A DNA stretch of 64,000 nt from Clostridium sp. C2-6-12 (GTDB lineage: Bacteria > Bacillota > Clostridia > Clostridiales > Clostridiaceae), in contig NZ_JAABNP010000025.1 of NCBI RefSeq assembly GCF_009928485.1, positions 1 through 64,000 of the forward strand, written 5' to 3'. This document shows positions 26,672 to 36,402 of this stretch, piece after piece. Within the stretch, counting starts at the first letter, position 1; each line of letters begins with the position of its first letter. The notes under the pieces are model-generated. The model searched no databases and was not told where the DNA came from. It was given only the letters and a program-made list of their open reading frames with translations. The position numbers and the translations under genes are program-made.

Positions 26672-27021
26672 TATTGTTTACTTATCCTTTGAATCAATTC
26701 ATCCATATGCATACCATAATTTATAGAATCATCTAATTCAATTATTATTTCTGGGGTGTGTCTTAAATTAATTTTTTGTCCTACTGTTTTTCTTATAAAA
26801 CCACTTGCACTCTTTAGTGCTTCAAGATTAGCTTTCTTTTCTTCTTCATCCTTTGAAAATATACTTACATAAACCTTAGCATATCTTAAATCCTTAGTAA
26901 CCTTAACATCAGTGACAGAAATCATAGCTGTAAGTCTTGGATCTTTGATTTCATTTTGAATTAAGTTACTAATTTCTCTTTTGAATTCTTCGTTAATTCT
27001 TCCACCTCTATAATTGGCCAT
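26671..27021 (-). CDS. rbfA: Ribosome-binding factor A
   Basis: The 116-aa KH-type protein helps late maturation of 16S rRNA in the 30S subunit. Typical features are EFKREISNLIQNEIKDPRL near the N-terminus, VTKDLRYAKVYVSIF in the middle and a C-terminal LRHTPEIIIELDDSINYG. GAGGTG precedes the ATG. It lies 16 bp after infB and shares one base with nrnA. Confidence 0.97.
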   Translation of the reverse strand: MANYRGGRINEEFKREISNLIQNEIKDPRLTAMISVTDVKVTKDLRYAKVYVSIFSKDEEEKKANLEALKSASGFIRKTVGQKINLRHTPEIIIELDDSINYGMHMDELIQRISKQ

Positions 27022-27037
27022 GTTTATTTCACCTCTT

Positions 27038-29122
27038 TTAAAGTTCTTTTCTCTTAATTGCTTCCATCATGAAACATTCAACAATGTCTCCCTCTTTGAT
27101 GTTATTAAATTTATCTATAGTTAAACCACATTCATAACCTGAATTAACTTCTTTTGCATCATCTTTAAATCTTTTAAGTGACGATAGTCTAGATTCAAAA
27201 ATAACAATTCCATCTCTTATAACTCTTGCTTCCGCATTTCTTTGAAGCTTACCATTTAATACATAACATCCAGCTATTGTTCCGATATTTGAAATCTTAT
27301 ATATTGATCTTATTTCTGCTGAACCTAATACAACTTCTCTATATTCAGGTTCTAACATTCCTATCATAGCTGATTTAACATCATCAATTGCATCATAGAT
27401 AATTCTATAAGTTTTTACATCTACTCCATCTCTATCTGCTTGGAACGCTGCATTATTATCAGGTCTTACATTAAATCCAATAACTATTGCATTAGATGCA
27501 TTTGCAAGTGTTATATCTGTTTCAGTTATAGCACCAACACCACCATGAATTACTCTTACTTTAATATCATCAGTAGAAAGTTTTTCTAAAGATTGTTTAA
27601 TAGCTTCAACTGAACCTTGAACGTCCGCTTTTACTATTATAGCTAATTCTTTAACTTTACCTTCTTTAATTTGATTATATAAATCCTCTAAAGAAACTCT
27701 ATGATTAGCTAGTAAAGTTTGTTCTTTTAATTTTTCTTTTCTAGTTTCTGCCATGTTTCTTGCAGTTTTTTCATCTTTAACTTGGTTAAATCTATCCCCT
27801 GCTTCTGGTACCTCTGACAGACCTAAAACTTCTACTGGGATTGATGGACCAGCTGATTTAATATTTTTACCTGTATCATCAAACATAGCTCTTATTCTAC
27901 CATATGTAGAACCAACTAGAATTGAATCACCAACTCTTAAAGTTCCATTTTGAACCAATAAACTTGCAACTGCACCTCTACCTTTCTCAAGTTTAGCTTC
28001 AATTACAGTTCCTCTTGCTCTTCTGTTTTCATTAGCCTTCAATTCAAGCATTTCAGCCGAAAGAAGAACCATCTCAAGTAACTTATCAATATTTAAATTT
28101 TGTTTTGCAGATACTTCTACACTTATAGTATCTCCGCCCCAATCTTCTGTAAGCAATCCATGCTCTGCAAGTTCTTGCTTAACTCTATCAATATTAGCAC
28201 CTGGCTTATCGATTTTATTTATAGCAACCACTATAGGAACTCCTGCAGCTTTACAGTGATCAATTGCTTCTTTAGTTTGTGGCATGATTCCATCATCTGC
28301 TGCTACAACTAATATAACAACGTCAGTGATTTGTGCTCCTCTAGCTCTCATTGCTGTAAAAGCTTCATGTCCTGGAGTATCTAAGAATGTTATTTCTTCT
28401 CCATTTAATGTAATAGTGTACGCACCTATATGTTGAGTTATTCCACCTGCTTCTGTATCTGTAACCTTTGCTTTTCTTATACAATCAAGTAACGATGTTT
28501 TACCATGGTCAACGTGTCCCATAACAGTTACAATTGGTGGTCTCTTTTGAAGATTTTCTTCATCATCTTCTTCAACCTCAACAACTTCTAATTCTTGAAT
28601 TTCTTCTTGCTTTTCAACTAACACTTCATATTCAGCGCAAACTTTTTCAGCTGTTTCAAAATCTATTTCTTGATTTATTCCAGCCATAACGCCTTTGAAG
28701 ATTAAAGTTCTTATTACATCGTTAGTAGGTTTATTTAATTTTTCAGCTAATTCCTTAACTGTTATACTATTACCTATTTCAATTATTTGAGTACCTTCAC
28801 TATTCATTTTAGCTTCTGCTTCTAAAGCTTCTTCTTTTTTAGTCTTTTTCTTTTTTTTGCTTGCTTTATTAAGCTGATCTGCCAATTCATCTTCATATAC
28901 ATCTACGATGCTTTTTGAACCTTCTGCTTTTTCTTTTAATGCTGTCGCTTCTTCTTCTGATCTACCTGCTAATAATTCCTTTATTAATACAGCATCTTCA
29001 TCTTCAATTGTACTCATATGATTTTTTACTTCTATATTAAATTCTTCCATTAATATAGTTATTAATTCCTTTGACTCTATGTTAAGTTCTTTTGCTAATT
29101 CATGTACTCTTATTTTTGACAT
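27038..29122 (-). CDS. infB: Translation initiation factor IF-2
   Basis: The 694-aa GTPase brings initiator tRNA to the 30S subunit. The N-terminal domain carries two IF2_N modules (about 1-55 and 115-170) with a short lysine-rich linker [14 protein letters not shown] near 90. The G domain (about 195-365) has [20 protein letters not shown] and NKID. Domains II, III and the tRNA-binding C-domain follow. The protein is short compared with gamma-proteobacterial IF-2 but normal for clostridia. It is in the nusA-infB operon, 15 bp after ylxQ. Confidence 0.98.
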   Translation of the reverse strand: MSKIRVHELAKELNIESKELITILMEEFNIEVKNHMSTIEDEDAVLIKELLAGRSEEEATALKEKAEGSKSIVDVYEDELADQLNKASKKKKKTKKEEALEAEAKMNSEGTQIIEIGNSITVKELAEKLNKPTNDVIRTLIFKGVMAGINQEIDFETAEKVCAEYEVLVEKQEEIQELEVVEVEEDDEENLQKRPPIVTVMGHVDHGKTSLLDCIRKAKVTDTEAGGITQHIGAYTITLNGEEITFLDTPGHEAFTAMRARGAQITDVVILVVAADDGIMPQTKEAIDHCKAAGVPIVVAINKIDKPGANIDRVKQELAEHGLLTEDWGGDTISVEVSAKQNLNIDKLLEMVLLSAEMLELKANENRRARGTVIEAKLEKGRGAVASLLVQNGTLRVGDSILVGSTYGRIRAMFDDTGKNIKSAGPSIPVEVLGLSEVPEAGDRFNQVKDEKTARNMAETRKEKLKEQTLLANHRVSLEDLYNQIKEGKVKELAIIVKADVQGSVEAIKQSLEKLSTDDIKVRVIHGGVGAITETDITLANASNAIVIGFNVRPDNNAAFQADRDGVDVKTYRIIYDAIDDVKSAMIGMLEPEYREVVLGSAEIRSIYKISNIGTIAGCYVLNGKLQRNAEARVIRDGIVIFESRLSSLKRFKDDAKEVNSGYECGLTIDKFNNIKEGDIVECFMMEAIKRKEL

Positions 29123-29137
29123 GCAGTCACCCCCATA

Positions 29138-29458
29138 TTATTCTCTACTCATATATTTTTCCTCCTCATATAGCGATAACATCTTCTTTGCTATATCGCC
29201 ATCTAGAATCCCAAGTAACATTATCTCTTTACGACCTATTGGAGTTCCAAGTTCCTCTTTTGAGAAATCTTCAATATATGGTATATTTTTTTCAATACAA
29301 TGCTTTTTAAATTTTGTTTTTGATTTATCTGACAAATCATTAGATATTATAAACATATAAATCTTAGTATTGTTTCTGTAATCATCACACTTGCTATAAC
29401 CTTCAAGCAAGTTTCCTGATTTTTTAGCAATACTTAGAAAGTTAAAAAACTTATTCAT
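29138..29458 (-). CDS. ylxQ: L7Ae-family ribosomal/RNA-binding protein YlxQ
   Basis: This 106-aa protein belongs to the L7Ae/L30e/S12e fold that recognises kink-turn RNA. NFLSIAKKSGNLLEGYSKC (about 5-23) is the family start, and the hydrophobic IYMFIISNDLSDKSKTKF gives the central strand. It overlaps ylxR by eight bases, so it is probably translationally coupled. The gene is a standard member of the nusA-infB operon; its target RNA is not known from sequence. Confidence 0.9.
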   Translation of the reverse strand: MNKFFNFLSIAKKSGNLLEGYSKCDDYRNNTKIYMFIISNDLSDKSKTKFKKHCIEKNIPYIEDFSKEELGTPIGRKEIMLLGILDGDIAKKMLSLYEEEKYMSRE

Positions 29459-29717
29459 TGCTTACTTCTTCCTTTAATTTATCATAAATTTCTTCACTTA
29501 TAGAAATATCTAAATTTCTACTAAGCCTTTTAGTTTTAAATGCTTTTTCAAGACATTCTGTGCTTTTACAAATATATGCACCTCTGCCTGACTTTTTACC
29601 AGTTAAATCCACTGATACTTCTCCTTCTGGAGTTTTTACTATTCTGATCAATTCTTTTTTAGGCTTCATTTCCATGCAGCCAGTGCACATTCTTAAAGGA
29701 ATTTTCTTAACCTTCAT
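29451..29717 (-). CDS. ylxR: YlxR (RnpM-type) RNA-binding protein
   Basis: The 88-aa protein starts at the ATG at 29717, which has GAGGTG eight bases upstream; an upstream GTG overlaps that site. The family motifs are RMCTGCMEMKPKKELIRIV (about 8-26) and GKKSGRGAYIC (about 44-54). In Bacillus the orthologue binds and modulates RNase P (RnpM). It lies between nusA and ylxQ with gaps below 15 bp. Confidence 0.93.
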   Translation of the reverse strand: MKVKKIPLRMCTGCMEMKPKKELIRIVKTPEGEVSVDLTGKKSGRGAYICKSTECLEKAFKTKRLSRNLDISISEEIYDKLKEEVSNE

Positions 29718-29730
29718 GAAAAGCACCTCA

Positions 29731-30927
29731 CTATTCTTCTATTTTTTCAATTGAAGATTCTGTATCAATTAAATCATCAACTTCAATTTCTTCTGAAACT
29801 TCTAACTCATTTAAATCAGTAGCTTTTTCAGCTTCAATTTCTACTTCTGTATTTAAAATTCTTTCATCTTCTTCATCTTGAGCTTCTTTTTGTGACTTAC
29901 TCTTAATATCTATCTTCCAATTTGTAAGTTTAGCTGCAAGTCTTACATTTTGACCTTCTTTACCAATTGCAAGCGAAAGCTGATTATCTTCAACAACAAC
30001 CTTAGCTGATTTAGTTTCCTCATCAACATCAACGCTTAAGACTTTTGCTGGACTTAAAGAATTAGCTATAAATTCTTCTGGATTTTTGCTCCATTTGATT
30101 ATATCTATCTTTTCATTCTTCAATTCATTTACTATACTTTGTACTCTTACGCCCTTAGGACCTACACAAGCTCCCATCGGATCTACTTCTTCATCATTAG
30201 AATGTACTGCTATTTTACTTCTTGAACCTGCTTCTCTTGAAATACTTTTAATTTCAACTACACCTTCAAAAATTTCAGGTACTTCAAGCTCAAATAATCT
30301 TTTAACTAATCCTGGATGTGTTCTAGAAACATGAATTTGTGGTCCCTTGCTTCCATTTTTAACTTCTACTATATATAGTTTTAACTTTTCATTGAATTTA
30401 TATTCCTCATTTGGAATTTGTTCATTAGGACCTATTATACCTTCTAACTTTCCTAAGTTAACAAATACAATACCTTTATCTTTTCTTAATATTGTACCTG
30501 TAATTATGTCAAATTCTTTTTCTTTGTACTCGTCATATATTATGCTTCTTTCAGCTTCTTTAATTCTTTGAGTAACAACTTGTTTTGCAAGCTGTGCTGC
30601 AACTCTTCCAAAGTTTTTAGGAGTTACTTCTATACTTATTATATCATCAACTTCACTTTTAGGACTTATTTCTTTTGCTTCTTCAAGAGAAATTTCAGTT
30701 ATATCATCATATACCTCATCAACTACTGTTTTTTGAGCATATACATGTATTTCTCCAGTTTCTCTGTCAATATTTACTTTTACATTTTGTGCATTTGTAT
30801 TAGCATTTGCATAATTTTTCTTATATGCAGCAACCATTGCATCTTGAATTGTTGTGAAAAGTAAATCCTCACAAATCCCCTTTTCCTTAACTAATTCCTT
30901 AAGAGCACCTACAAACTCTTCATTCAT
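29731..30927 (-). CDS. nusA: Transcription termination/antitermination factor NusA
   Basis: The 398-aa protein binds RNA polymerase and modulates pausing and termination. The order is: N-terminal polymerase-binding domain (about 1-125), S1 (about 135-200) with GTILRKDKGIVFVNLGKLEG, and two KH domains (about 200-345) with VDPMGACVGPKGVRVQSIV and LAIGKEGQNVRLAAKLT. The acidic C-terminal tail (about 355-398) replaces the AR repeats of proteobacteria. It follows rimP at 16 bp and heads the nusA-ylxR-ylxQ-infB series. Confidence 0.97.
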   Translation of the reverse strand: MNEEFVGALKELVKEKGICEDLLFTTIQDAMVAAYKKNYANANTNAQNVKVNIDRETGEIHVYAQKTVVDEVYDDITEISLEEAKEISPKSEVDDIISIEVTPKNFGRVAAQLAKQVVTQRIKEAERSIIYDEYKEKEFDIITGTILRKDKGIVFVNLGKLEGIIGPNEQIPNEEYKFNEKLKLYIVEVKNGSKGPQIHVSRTHPGLVKRLFELEVPEIFEGVVEIKSISREAGSRSKIAVHSNDEEVDPMGACVGPKGVRVQSIVNELKNEKIDIIKWSKNPEEFIANSLSPAKVLSVDVDEETKSAKVVVEDNQLSLAIGKEGQNVRLAAKLTNWKIDIKSKSQKEAQDEEDERILNTEVEIEAEKATDLNELEVSEEIEVDDLIDTESSIEKIEE

Positions 30928-30943
30928 TTTTATACCCTCCTTG

Positions 30944-31405
30944 TTATATTTCCCCTTCTAAATTGGCTGTTTTTATTTTATCATTTGGAATTTTGACTTC
31001 TGCTTCTGCTTCAACTATTATTGAATCTTCTAATACTTCTTTTAATATTCCTTTTACACTTTTTATCCCGTCAATTGAACCTGTAAGTTTAATTAACACT
31101 TCATTTCCTATAAACTTCTTAAAATGTTCTTCTGTATATAATCCTCTATTAAGTCCTGGCGAAGAAACTTCTAAGTAATATGCATCTTTAATTGGATCTT
31201 GGACGTCTAAAATTTCACTAACTCTTCGTGAAACAGCTTCACAATCATCTAATGATATTCTTCCTTCTTCTTTATCTATATATATTCTTAAATAAAATTC
31301 TCCATTTTCTTTTACATATTCCACATAATATAATTCAAGTGATAATTCTGTAGTAATAGGTTTAACTAATTCTTCAATTTTTTCAATCAATATATCTTTT
31401 TTCAT
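30944..31405 (-). CDS. rimP: Ribosome maturation factor RimP
   Basis: The 153-aa protein binds the free 30S subunit and assists its maturation. Marks are [22 protein letters not shown], then [20 protein letters not shown], and [14 protein letters not shown] (about 81-95). It is the first gene of the nusA-infB operon. In Bacillus polC precedes it; here two terminators and ispG do. Confidence 0.97.
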   Translation of the reverse strand: MKKDILIEKIEELVKPITTELSLELYYVEYVKENGEFYLRIYIDKEEGRISLDDCEAVSRRVSEILDVQDPIKDAYYLEVSSPGLNRGLYTEEHFKKFIGNEVLIKLTGSIDGIKSVKGILKEVLEDSIIVEAEAEVKIPNDKIKTANLEGEI

Positions 31406-31477
31406 TTTCTAACCCTCACTTTCATTCTTTAAAAATCCATATTCTATAGTTATCTTATGCATTTTTAAAATTTGTAA

Positions 31478-31510
31478 TCAAAAACGCAACTATATTAAAT
31501 TAGTTGCGTT
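31478..31510 (-). terminator. Second terminator after ispG
   Basis: AACGCAACTA (31483-31492) and TAGTTGCGTT (31501-31510) pair perfectly; TTTTTGATT follows on the minus strand. It lies 73 bp before the rimP start. Confidence 0.85.
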
Positions 31511-31521
31511 ACAAACAGAAA

Positions 31522-31542
31522 GAGCGGGTATTTTTCCCACTC
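31522..31542 (-). terminator. First terminator after ispG
   Basis: GAGTGGG and CCCGCTC (minus strand, 31542-31522) pair with one G-U and are preceded by A-rich and followed by T-rich sequence. It is in tandem with the hairpin at 31483. Confidence 0.65.
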
Positions 31543-31654
31543 CTTTTTTTCTAGCTATTAGAAATAAATCATATTTACATGATAACACATTTTTTTTTAC
31601 AATTCAAGGGTTAATTTACTTGACAGATGTGATTTTACACTTAGCGGTTAAAGT

Positions 31655-32704
31655 TTAAAGTTTTTCTATCTCTTCCATCAAAGCATCTACCAACTCTTCT
31701 TCCTTTACTTTTTTTATTATCTGACCTTTTTTAAATATAATCCCTTCACCTTTTCCACCTGCAATTCCAATATCAGCTTCTCTAGCTTCTCCAGGACCAT
31801 TCACTACGCATCCCATAACAGCTACTTTTACATCTTTTTTATAGCTTTCAAGTCTATTTTCAACTTCTTCAGCAATTTTAATTAAATTTATTTGAGTTCT
31901 ACCACATGTAGGACAAGAAACAAATTCAACACCTTTTTTCTTTAATCCTAATGTCTTTAAAATTTCTATTCCTACCTTTATTTCATGAATAGGATCTGTA
32001 GTTAAAGATACTCTAATAGTGTCTCCTATTCCCTCTGCAAGTAAAGTTCCAATCCCTACACTTGATTTTATAGTTCCTTTTTGAATTGTTCCTGCCTCTG
32101 TTACTCCCAAATGCAAAGGATAATCACATTTTTCCGCTATTAATCTATAACATTCTATCATCATTGAAACATTAGAAGACTTTATTGAAATAACAATATC
32201 ATAAAAATCTAAATCTTCTAAAATTTTAACATGTCTCATTGCACTTTCTACAAGTCCTTCTGCTGTTGGCATTCCATACTTTTCTAAAATATCCTTTTCT
32301 AACGATCCAGAATTAACTCCGATTCTTATAGGTATTTTCTTCTCTACGCAAGCTTCTTTAAGAATTTTAATTCTATCAACATTTCCTATATTACCAGGAT
32401 TTATTCTAAGAGCAGACACTCCATTTTCTATTGCCTTTAAAGCTAATTTATAATCAAAATGAATATCTGCAACTACTGGAATAGGTGATTTTTTTGTTAT
32501 TTCACATAACTTTTCAGCATCCTCCATATCTAAAACTGCACATCTTATAATATCACAGCCCGCATCATATAATTGCTGAATTTGTTTCAAAGTTGCATCC
32601 ACATCTTTTGTTGGAGTATTAGTCATTGATTGTACTGTAATAGGAGCATCTCCTCCAACATATATATTTCCAACTTTGACTTTTCTTGATTTTCTTCTTT
32701 CCAT
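31655..32704 (-). CDS. ispG: 4-hydroxy-3-methylbut-2-enyl diphosphate synthase
   Basis: The 349-aa iron-sulfur enzyme converts MEcPP to HMBPP in the MEP isoprenoid pathway, with electrons from ferredoxin or flavodoxin. The TIM barrel begins TVQSMTNTPTKDVDATLKQI, and the 4Fe-4S ligands lie in VSCPTCGRTQ (about 261-270) and GCVVNGPGEA (about 300-309). The length is normal for the short bacterial form. It follows dxr and rseP, so two MEP enzymes cluster here. Confidence 0.97.
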   Translation of the reverse strand: MERRKSRKVKVGNIYVGGDAPITVQSMTNTPTKDVDATLKQIQQLYDAGCDIIRCAVLDMEDAEKLCEITKKSPIPVVADIHFDYKLALKAIENGVSALRINPGNIGNVDRIKILKEACVEKKIPIRIGVNSGSLEKDILEKYGMPTAEGLVESAMRHVKILEDLDFYDIVISIKSSNVSMMIECYRLIAEKCDYPLHLGVTEAGTIQKGTIKSSVGIGTLLAEGIGDTIRVSLTTDPIHEIKVGIEILKTLGLKKKGVEFVSCPTCGRTQINLIKIAEEVENRLESYKKDVKVAVMGCVVNGPGEAREADIGIAGGKGEGIIFKKGQIIKKVKEEELVDALMEEIEKL

Positions 32705-32809
32705 ATGTACATCTCTCCTAATCCATATAAAAATATTATGAATTTTCCTACTTTATTATTATTTGTCCACCTATAAATTTACTTACAAAATTCAAATCAA
32801 TTTATACAA

Positions 32810-32850
32810 ATAACTTACTTGGTATAGAAAGTTCTATATCAAGTAAGTTT
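32810..32850. terminator. Hairpin between rseP and ispG
   Basis: ACTTACTTGGTATAGA and TCTATATCAAGTAAGT (about 32813-32848) pair fully on the plus strand with one G-U and have one mismatch on the minus strand. A T5 tract follows on the plus side. It may end rseP transcripts, though polarity is ambiguous. Confidence 0.5.
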
Positions 32851-32880
32851 TTACTTTCAATAATATAATTCACTTAAATT

Positions 32881-33891
32881 TTAAAAATTCATTGGGAATA
32901 ATATATCTTTCATTGTTACCAATATCATTAATCCTATAAGCGCCGCAAATCCAATATAATTCAAAACTCCAACTATCTTATCCGGAACTTTTCTTCTAGT
33001 AATTAATTCAATTAATAAAATAACACACCATCCACCATCTAAAGCTGGGAATGGCAACAGATTAAACACAGCAAGATTGACACTTAAAAATCCAACGAAA
33101 TTAGCCAAACTCCACATTCCAGATTGTGCTGATGCTGCTGATAGCTTAATTATAGTAATAGGACCACCTACATCTGTTTTAAGATTTGCTTTTCCGGTAA
33201 ATATCATTTCTAGCCCTTTAAATGTCTGTGTAACCAATGATGCCGTTTGTCTAAAACTTTGTACAAAACTATCTCCAATAGTTGGACTTTGCACACTAGT
33301 GAAACTAACCCCTATTAGCAATTGCCCTTCTTCATTTTTTCTAGGAGTAACTGTAACTTCCTTTTTATCTCCATTTCTTTCTATGGTCATATTTATAGAA
33401 TTACCATATGATAAAGCTATTCCTGCTTGAATATTTTCAAAAGAAAACGCAGTCAAGCCATTTACCTTTAATATTTTATCTCCAGGTAAAACTCCAGCTT
33501 CCTGTGCTGGTGAAGATGGAACCACTTCTGCTAATGTAGTACTTCTATAACCAAAATTATGTGTTATTGCAGTAAAAATAACTATTGCCAACACATAATT
33601 CATAAATACCCCTGCAATTATTATGCTTATTCTTCGTAATGGGGATTTGGCTGAAAAACTTCTTTCATCCTCAACACTTTCTTCTTCCCCCATCATTTTT
33701 ACATATCCTCCAATAGGAAAAAGTGATAAAGAATATCTTGTTTCTTTTCCCTGTTTAGAAAAAATCCTAGGCCCCATACCAATAGAAAACTCTTCTACTC
33801 TGACATCATTTAATTTTGCTAATGTAAAATGTCCTAATTCATGGACAATTATTAAAACTCCAAAAGCTAATATAGCCATAATTATATACAT
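32881..33891 (-). CDS. rseP: RseP-family intramembrane zinc metalloprotease
   Basis: The 336-aa site-2 protease cleaves transmembrane regulators and signal-peptide remnants (RasP in Bacillus). The zinc motif H17-E18-L-G-H21 is in the first membrane helix; a PDZ domain spans about residues 110-190; the second zinc ligand is in NLLPFPALDGG near residue 285; about four membrane segments are seen. The gene is 16 bp after dxr, the order also seen in Bacillus. Its usual target here is unknown. Confidence 0.95.
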   Translation of the reverse strand: MYIIMAILAFGVLIIVHELGHFTLAKLNDVRVEEFSIGMGPRIFSKQGKETRYSLSLFPIGGYVKMMGEEESVEDERSFSAKSPLRRISIIIAGVFMNYVLAIVIFTAITHNFGYRSTTLAEVVPSSPAQEAGVLPGDKILKVNGLTAFSFENIQAGIALSYGNSINMTIERNGDKKEVTVTPRKNEEGQLLIGVSFTSVQSPTIGDSFVQSFRQTASLVTQTFKGLEMIFTGKANLKTDVGGPITIIKLSAASAQSGMWSLANFVGFLSVNLAVFNLLPFPALDGGWCVILLIELITRRKVPDKIVGVLNYIGFAALIGLMILVTMKDILFPMNF

Positions 33892-33907
33892 ATTCTATAT
33901 TTCCTCC

Positions 33908-35071
33908 TTAAATCATTGACTTTTTGATTACATATTCTTTAACACTTTTATCTAAGTCAATAATATTTTCCAAAGTCATTTTTTTACATACTTCGTCTTT
34001 AAATACTTCCATACATTCTTCAATTATATTCGATATTTCTAAGAACTTTATTTTTTCATTTAAGAATAATTCAACTGCAGCTTCATTGGCTCCATTTAAA
34101 ACAGTTGGCATCATTCCTCCTATTTTCCCTGCTTTAAATGCTAACTTTAATGCCTTAAATGTATCTGCATCTGGCTTCTCAAAATTTAATTGTGCTATTT
34201 CATAAAAATCTATTGTATCTGATACAAGATTTTCTCTTTTTTCATAATTAAGAGCATATTGAATCGGCAACCTCATATCTTGAGCTCCAAGCTGTGCTAT
34301 TATACTACCATCAGTATATTCTACCATGGAATGAACAATACTTTGAGGATGAACTACAACTTGAATATTGTCATATTCACAATCGAAAAGCCAATGTGCT
34401 TCAATTACTTCAAGACCTTTATTCATAAGAGTTGCAGAATCAATTGAAATCTTTCTTCCCATATTCCATTTAGGGTGCTTTAATGCATCTTCAACCCTTA
34501 TTTCTCCTAGCTGTTCTATTGTTCTTCCTCTAAACGGACCACCTGATGCTGTTAAAATTATCTTTCTTAATGTATTTAAAGAATTACCTCTTAACGCCTG
34601 AAAAATAGCGCTGTGCTCAGAATCCACAGGAAATATTTTTACATTATTCTCCTTAGCCGCCTTCATTACAATTTCTCCAGCAACAACTAAAGTTTCTTTG
34701 TTTGCAAGTGCAATATCTTTCTTTGCTTCTATAGCTTTCATTGTAGGTTCTAAACCTATCATACCAACAACAGATGTCACTACCATGTCAACTTCATCTA
34801 AAGATGCAATTTTATTTAATCCTTCAATTCCATTTGAAACTTCAACAGAATTATTTTTCTCTATACAATATCTTTTTATCTCCTCTGCACTTCTTTCATC
34901 CATCATAGCAACATAAGATGGTTGAAATTCTTCTATTACTTGAATAACCTTTCCTACAGAAGTATTGGCTGTTATTCCCACTAATTTTAATTTCCCATTT
35001 GATTTTCTAATAACATCTAATGTTTGAGTCCCTATAGACCCTGTAACCCCTAATATAGAAATTTTCCTCAT
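33908..35071 (-). CDS. dxr: 1-deoxy-D-xylulose 5-phosphate reductoisomerase
   Basis: The 387-aa enzyme makes MEP from DXP with NADPH. The start is the ATG at 35071, giving the family N-terminus MRKISILGVTGSIGTQTLD; longer readings to 35107 add 12 non-homologous residues, though the best ribosome site AAAGGA lies about 12 bases upstream, near another ATG at 35083. Motifs: NADPH loop GVTGSIG (8-14), VDSEHSAIFQ with metal ligands (about 150-159), TASGGPFRG (about 176-184) and HPKWNMGRKISIDSATLMNKG. Confidence 0.96.
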   Translation of the reverse strand: MRKISILGVTGSIGTQTLDVIRKSNGKLKLVGITANTSVGKVIQVIEEFQPSYVAMMDERSAEEIKRYCIEKNNSVEVSNGIEGLNKIASLDEVDMVVTSVVGMIGLEPTMKAIEAKKDIALANKETLVVAGEIVMKAAKENNVKIFPVDSEHSAIFQALRGNSLNTLRKIILTASGGPFRGRTIEQLGEIRVEDALKHPKWNMGRKISIDSATLMNKGLEVIEAHWLFDCEYDNIQVVVHPQSIVHSMVEYTDGSIIAQLGAQDMRLPIQYALNYEKRENLVSDTIDFYEIAQLNFEKPDADTFKALKLAFKAGKIGGMMPTVLNGANEAAVELFLNEKIKFLEISNIIEECMEVFKDEVCKKMTLENIIDLDKSVKEYVIKKSMI

Positions 35072-35223
35072 TATTGTATACATTCCTTTCTTTAGACACA
35101 AAACCATAAAATAAAACCCTACGCCATTTTAATTTATCTATTAGAAAAAGCCTAGGATTTTCATCCTGAGTTCTTAATTTACCACTTAGTATTCTAAATG
35201 ACCTTAACTTCGAACTGAACAAA
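35072..35223. other. Spacer between the AI-2E gene and dxr, possible repeat remnant
   Basis: This 152-bp stretch, including a small AGGAT/ATCCT hairpin near 35153-35166, keeps an open frame of 89 codons that runs over dxr, but has no ribosome site. I see no gene. It may be a dispersed intergenic repeat. Confidence 0.35.
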
Positions 35224-36192
35224 TCACTCTGTATTATAAATAATTTCTTTTGCAATAATACTATACATTGGGCCAACTAATATTCCTAAAATACCAAAAA
35301 CCTTCACCCCAATATATATTGCTAATAACACAACAAGCGGATGAACATTTAATTTGTCACCTAAAAACTTCACTTCTAATATTTCTCTTACAACCTGAAC
35401 TAATATATATATACATATTAACCCAAAAACACAAAGAAAATTCTTCATTACAATATTGTATATTATAATCGGAATAAATACAATTATAGTTCCAACATAG
35501 GGTAAAAAATCTAGCATTCCACATATTACACCTAAAGTAAAGGCATTAGGAATCTTTAAAACAATAAAACCAATTATAATCTCTAATGTTGTAATTAATA
35601 CTAGTATACCTTCAATTACAATCATTTGTACAAAATTTTCTTTTTGTTTCCAAAACTTTAACATTATTTCACTAGGAAATAACCTAGCAATTAAATCTGA
35701 TATTTTTTTCTTATCAATTAATACAAAGAAAGCGCATATATTACCTATAAAATAGGCAAATATACTTTCCCCAGTACTCACTGCACCTTTTCTTATATTT
35801 TGGTCGTTAATTATAGATAATACATTTTTTCCAAATTTAAAATCACTAAAATCTATATTTACTGCACTAAATAGTTCTAGAAAAAATCTATTAATAACTT
35901 CTAAATTCTTCGTATAAATCTTCTTAGTAACATCTATAATTTCGCTCCCCAAATATATAGCTATAAGAATTATAGCTATATTAACCAGTACAATACTCAA
36001 AGCACCAGCAACTTTTTCAGGAATATTAATCTTGCGCATGATAATGTATATAGGTTTACAAATTATAACCATTATAATTATAGACATAAAAGGCTGAAAG
36101 TAGTATTTAACCAAAAATGTGCCAGTTACTGTGATTATAAGTACAAATAAAAGCAAAAAAAGTTTTTTATATTTTGTAAAGATATTTTTCAC
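35224..36192 (-). CDS. AI-2E-family membrane transporter
   Basis: The 322-aa protein belongs to the AI-2E/PerM family (PF01594). Hydrophobic segments lie at about residues 10-40, 58-80, 145-165, 195-240, 245-270 and 285-315, with the family-type loop GMLDFLPYVGTIIVFIP near 225-241 and LGILVGPMYSII near the end. Members export varied small solutes or act as Na+/H+ antiporters; the substrate here is unknown. It interrupts the common uppS-cdsA-dxr order, following a terminator after cdsA. Its own promoter should be at 36193-36345. Confidence 0.88.
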   Translation of the reverse strand: MKNIFTKYKKLFLLLFVLIITVTGTFLVKYYFQPFMSIIIMVIICKPIYIIMRKINIPEKVAGALSIVLVNIAIILIAIYLGSEIIDVTKKIYTKNLEVINRFFLELFSAVNIDFSDFKFGKNVLSIINDQNIRKGAVSTGESIFAYFIGNICAFFVLIDKKKISDLIARLFPSEIMLKFWKQKENFVQMIVIEGILVLITTLEIIIGFIVLKIPNAFTLGVICGMLDFLPYVGTIIVFIPIIIYNIVMKNFLCVFGLICIYILVQVVREILEVKFLGDKLNVHPLVVLLAIYIGVKVFGILGILVGPMYSIIAKEIIYNTE

Positions 36193-36346
36193 CCCTTAAA
36201 ATTGATTCTCAACAAAATTTACTATGTATACTTATAAAGTATATGCTTATTTTTTCACCTTCAAAACTTTATTTTTATCTAGTAAATAACAAAACTATAT
36301 GACCATCTAAATTTTCAAGTTATATTGTAAGAATATATTTTAGCAT

Positions 36347-36386
36347 AAAAAAATAACAAGCTATTAATATGATAATAAGCTTGTTA
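36347..36386 (-). terminator. Terminator of the frr-uppS-cdsA unit
   Basis: TAACAAGC and GCTTGTTA (36386-36354) close a 17-base loop and are followed on the minus strand by seven T at 36353-36347. Confidence 0.8.
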
Positions 36387-36402
36387 ATTACATTTTTCAT
36401 TT

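Noticed and set aside
35007..35276. 89-codon minus-strand ORF between the AI-2E gene and dxr
   Set aside because: It overlaps both neighbours in other frames and has no ribosome site; more likely an open frame in a noncoding spacer.
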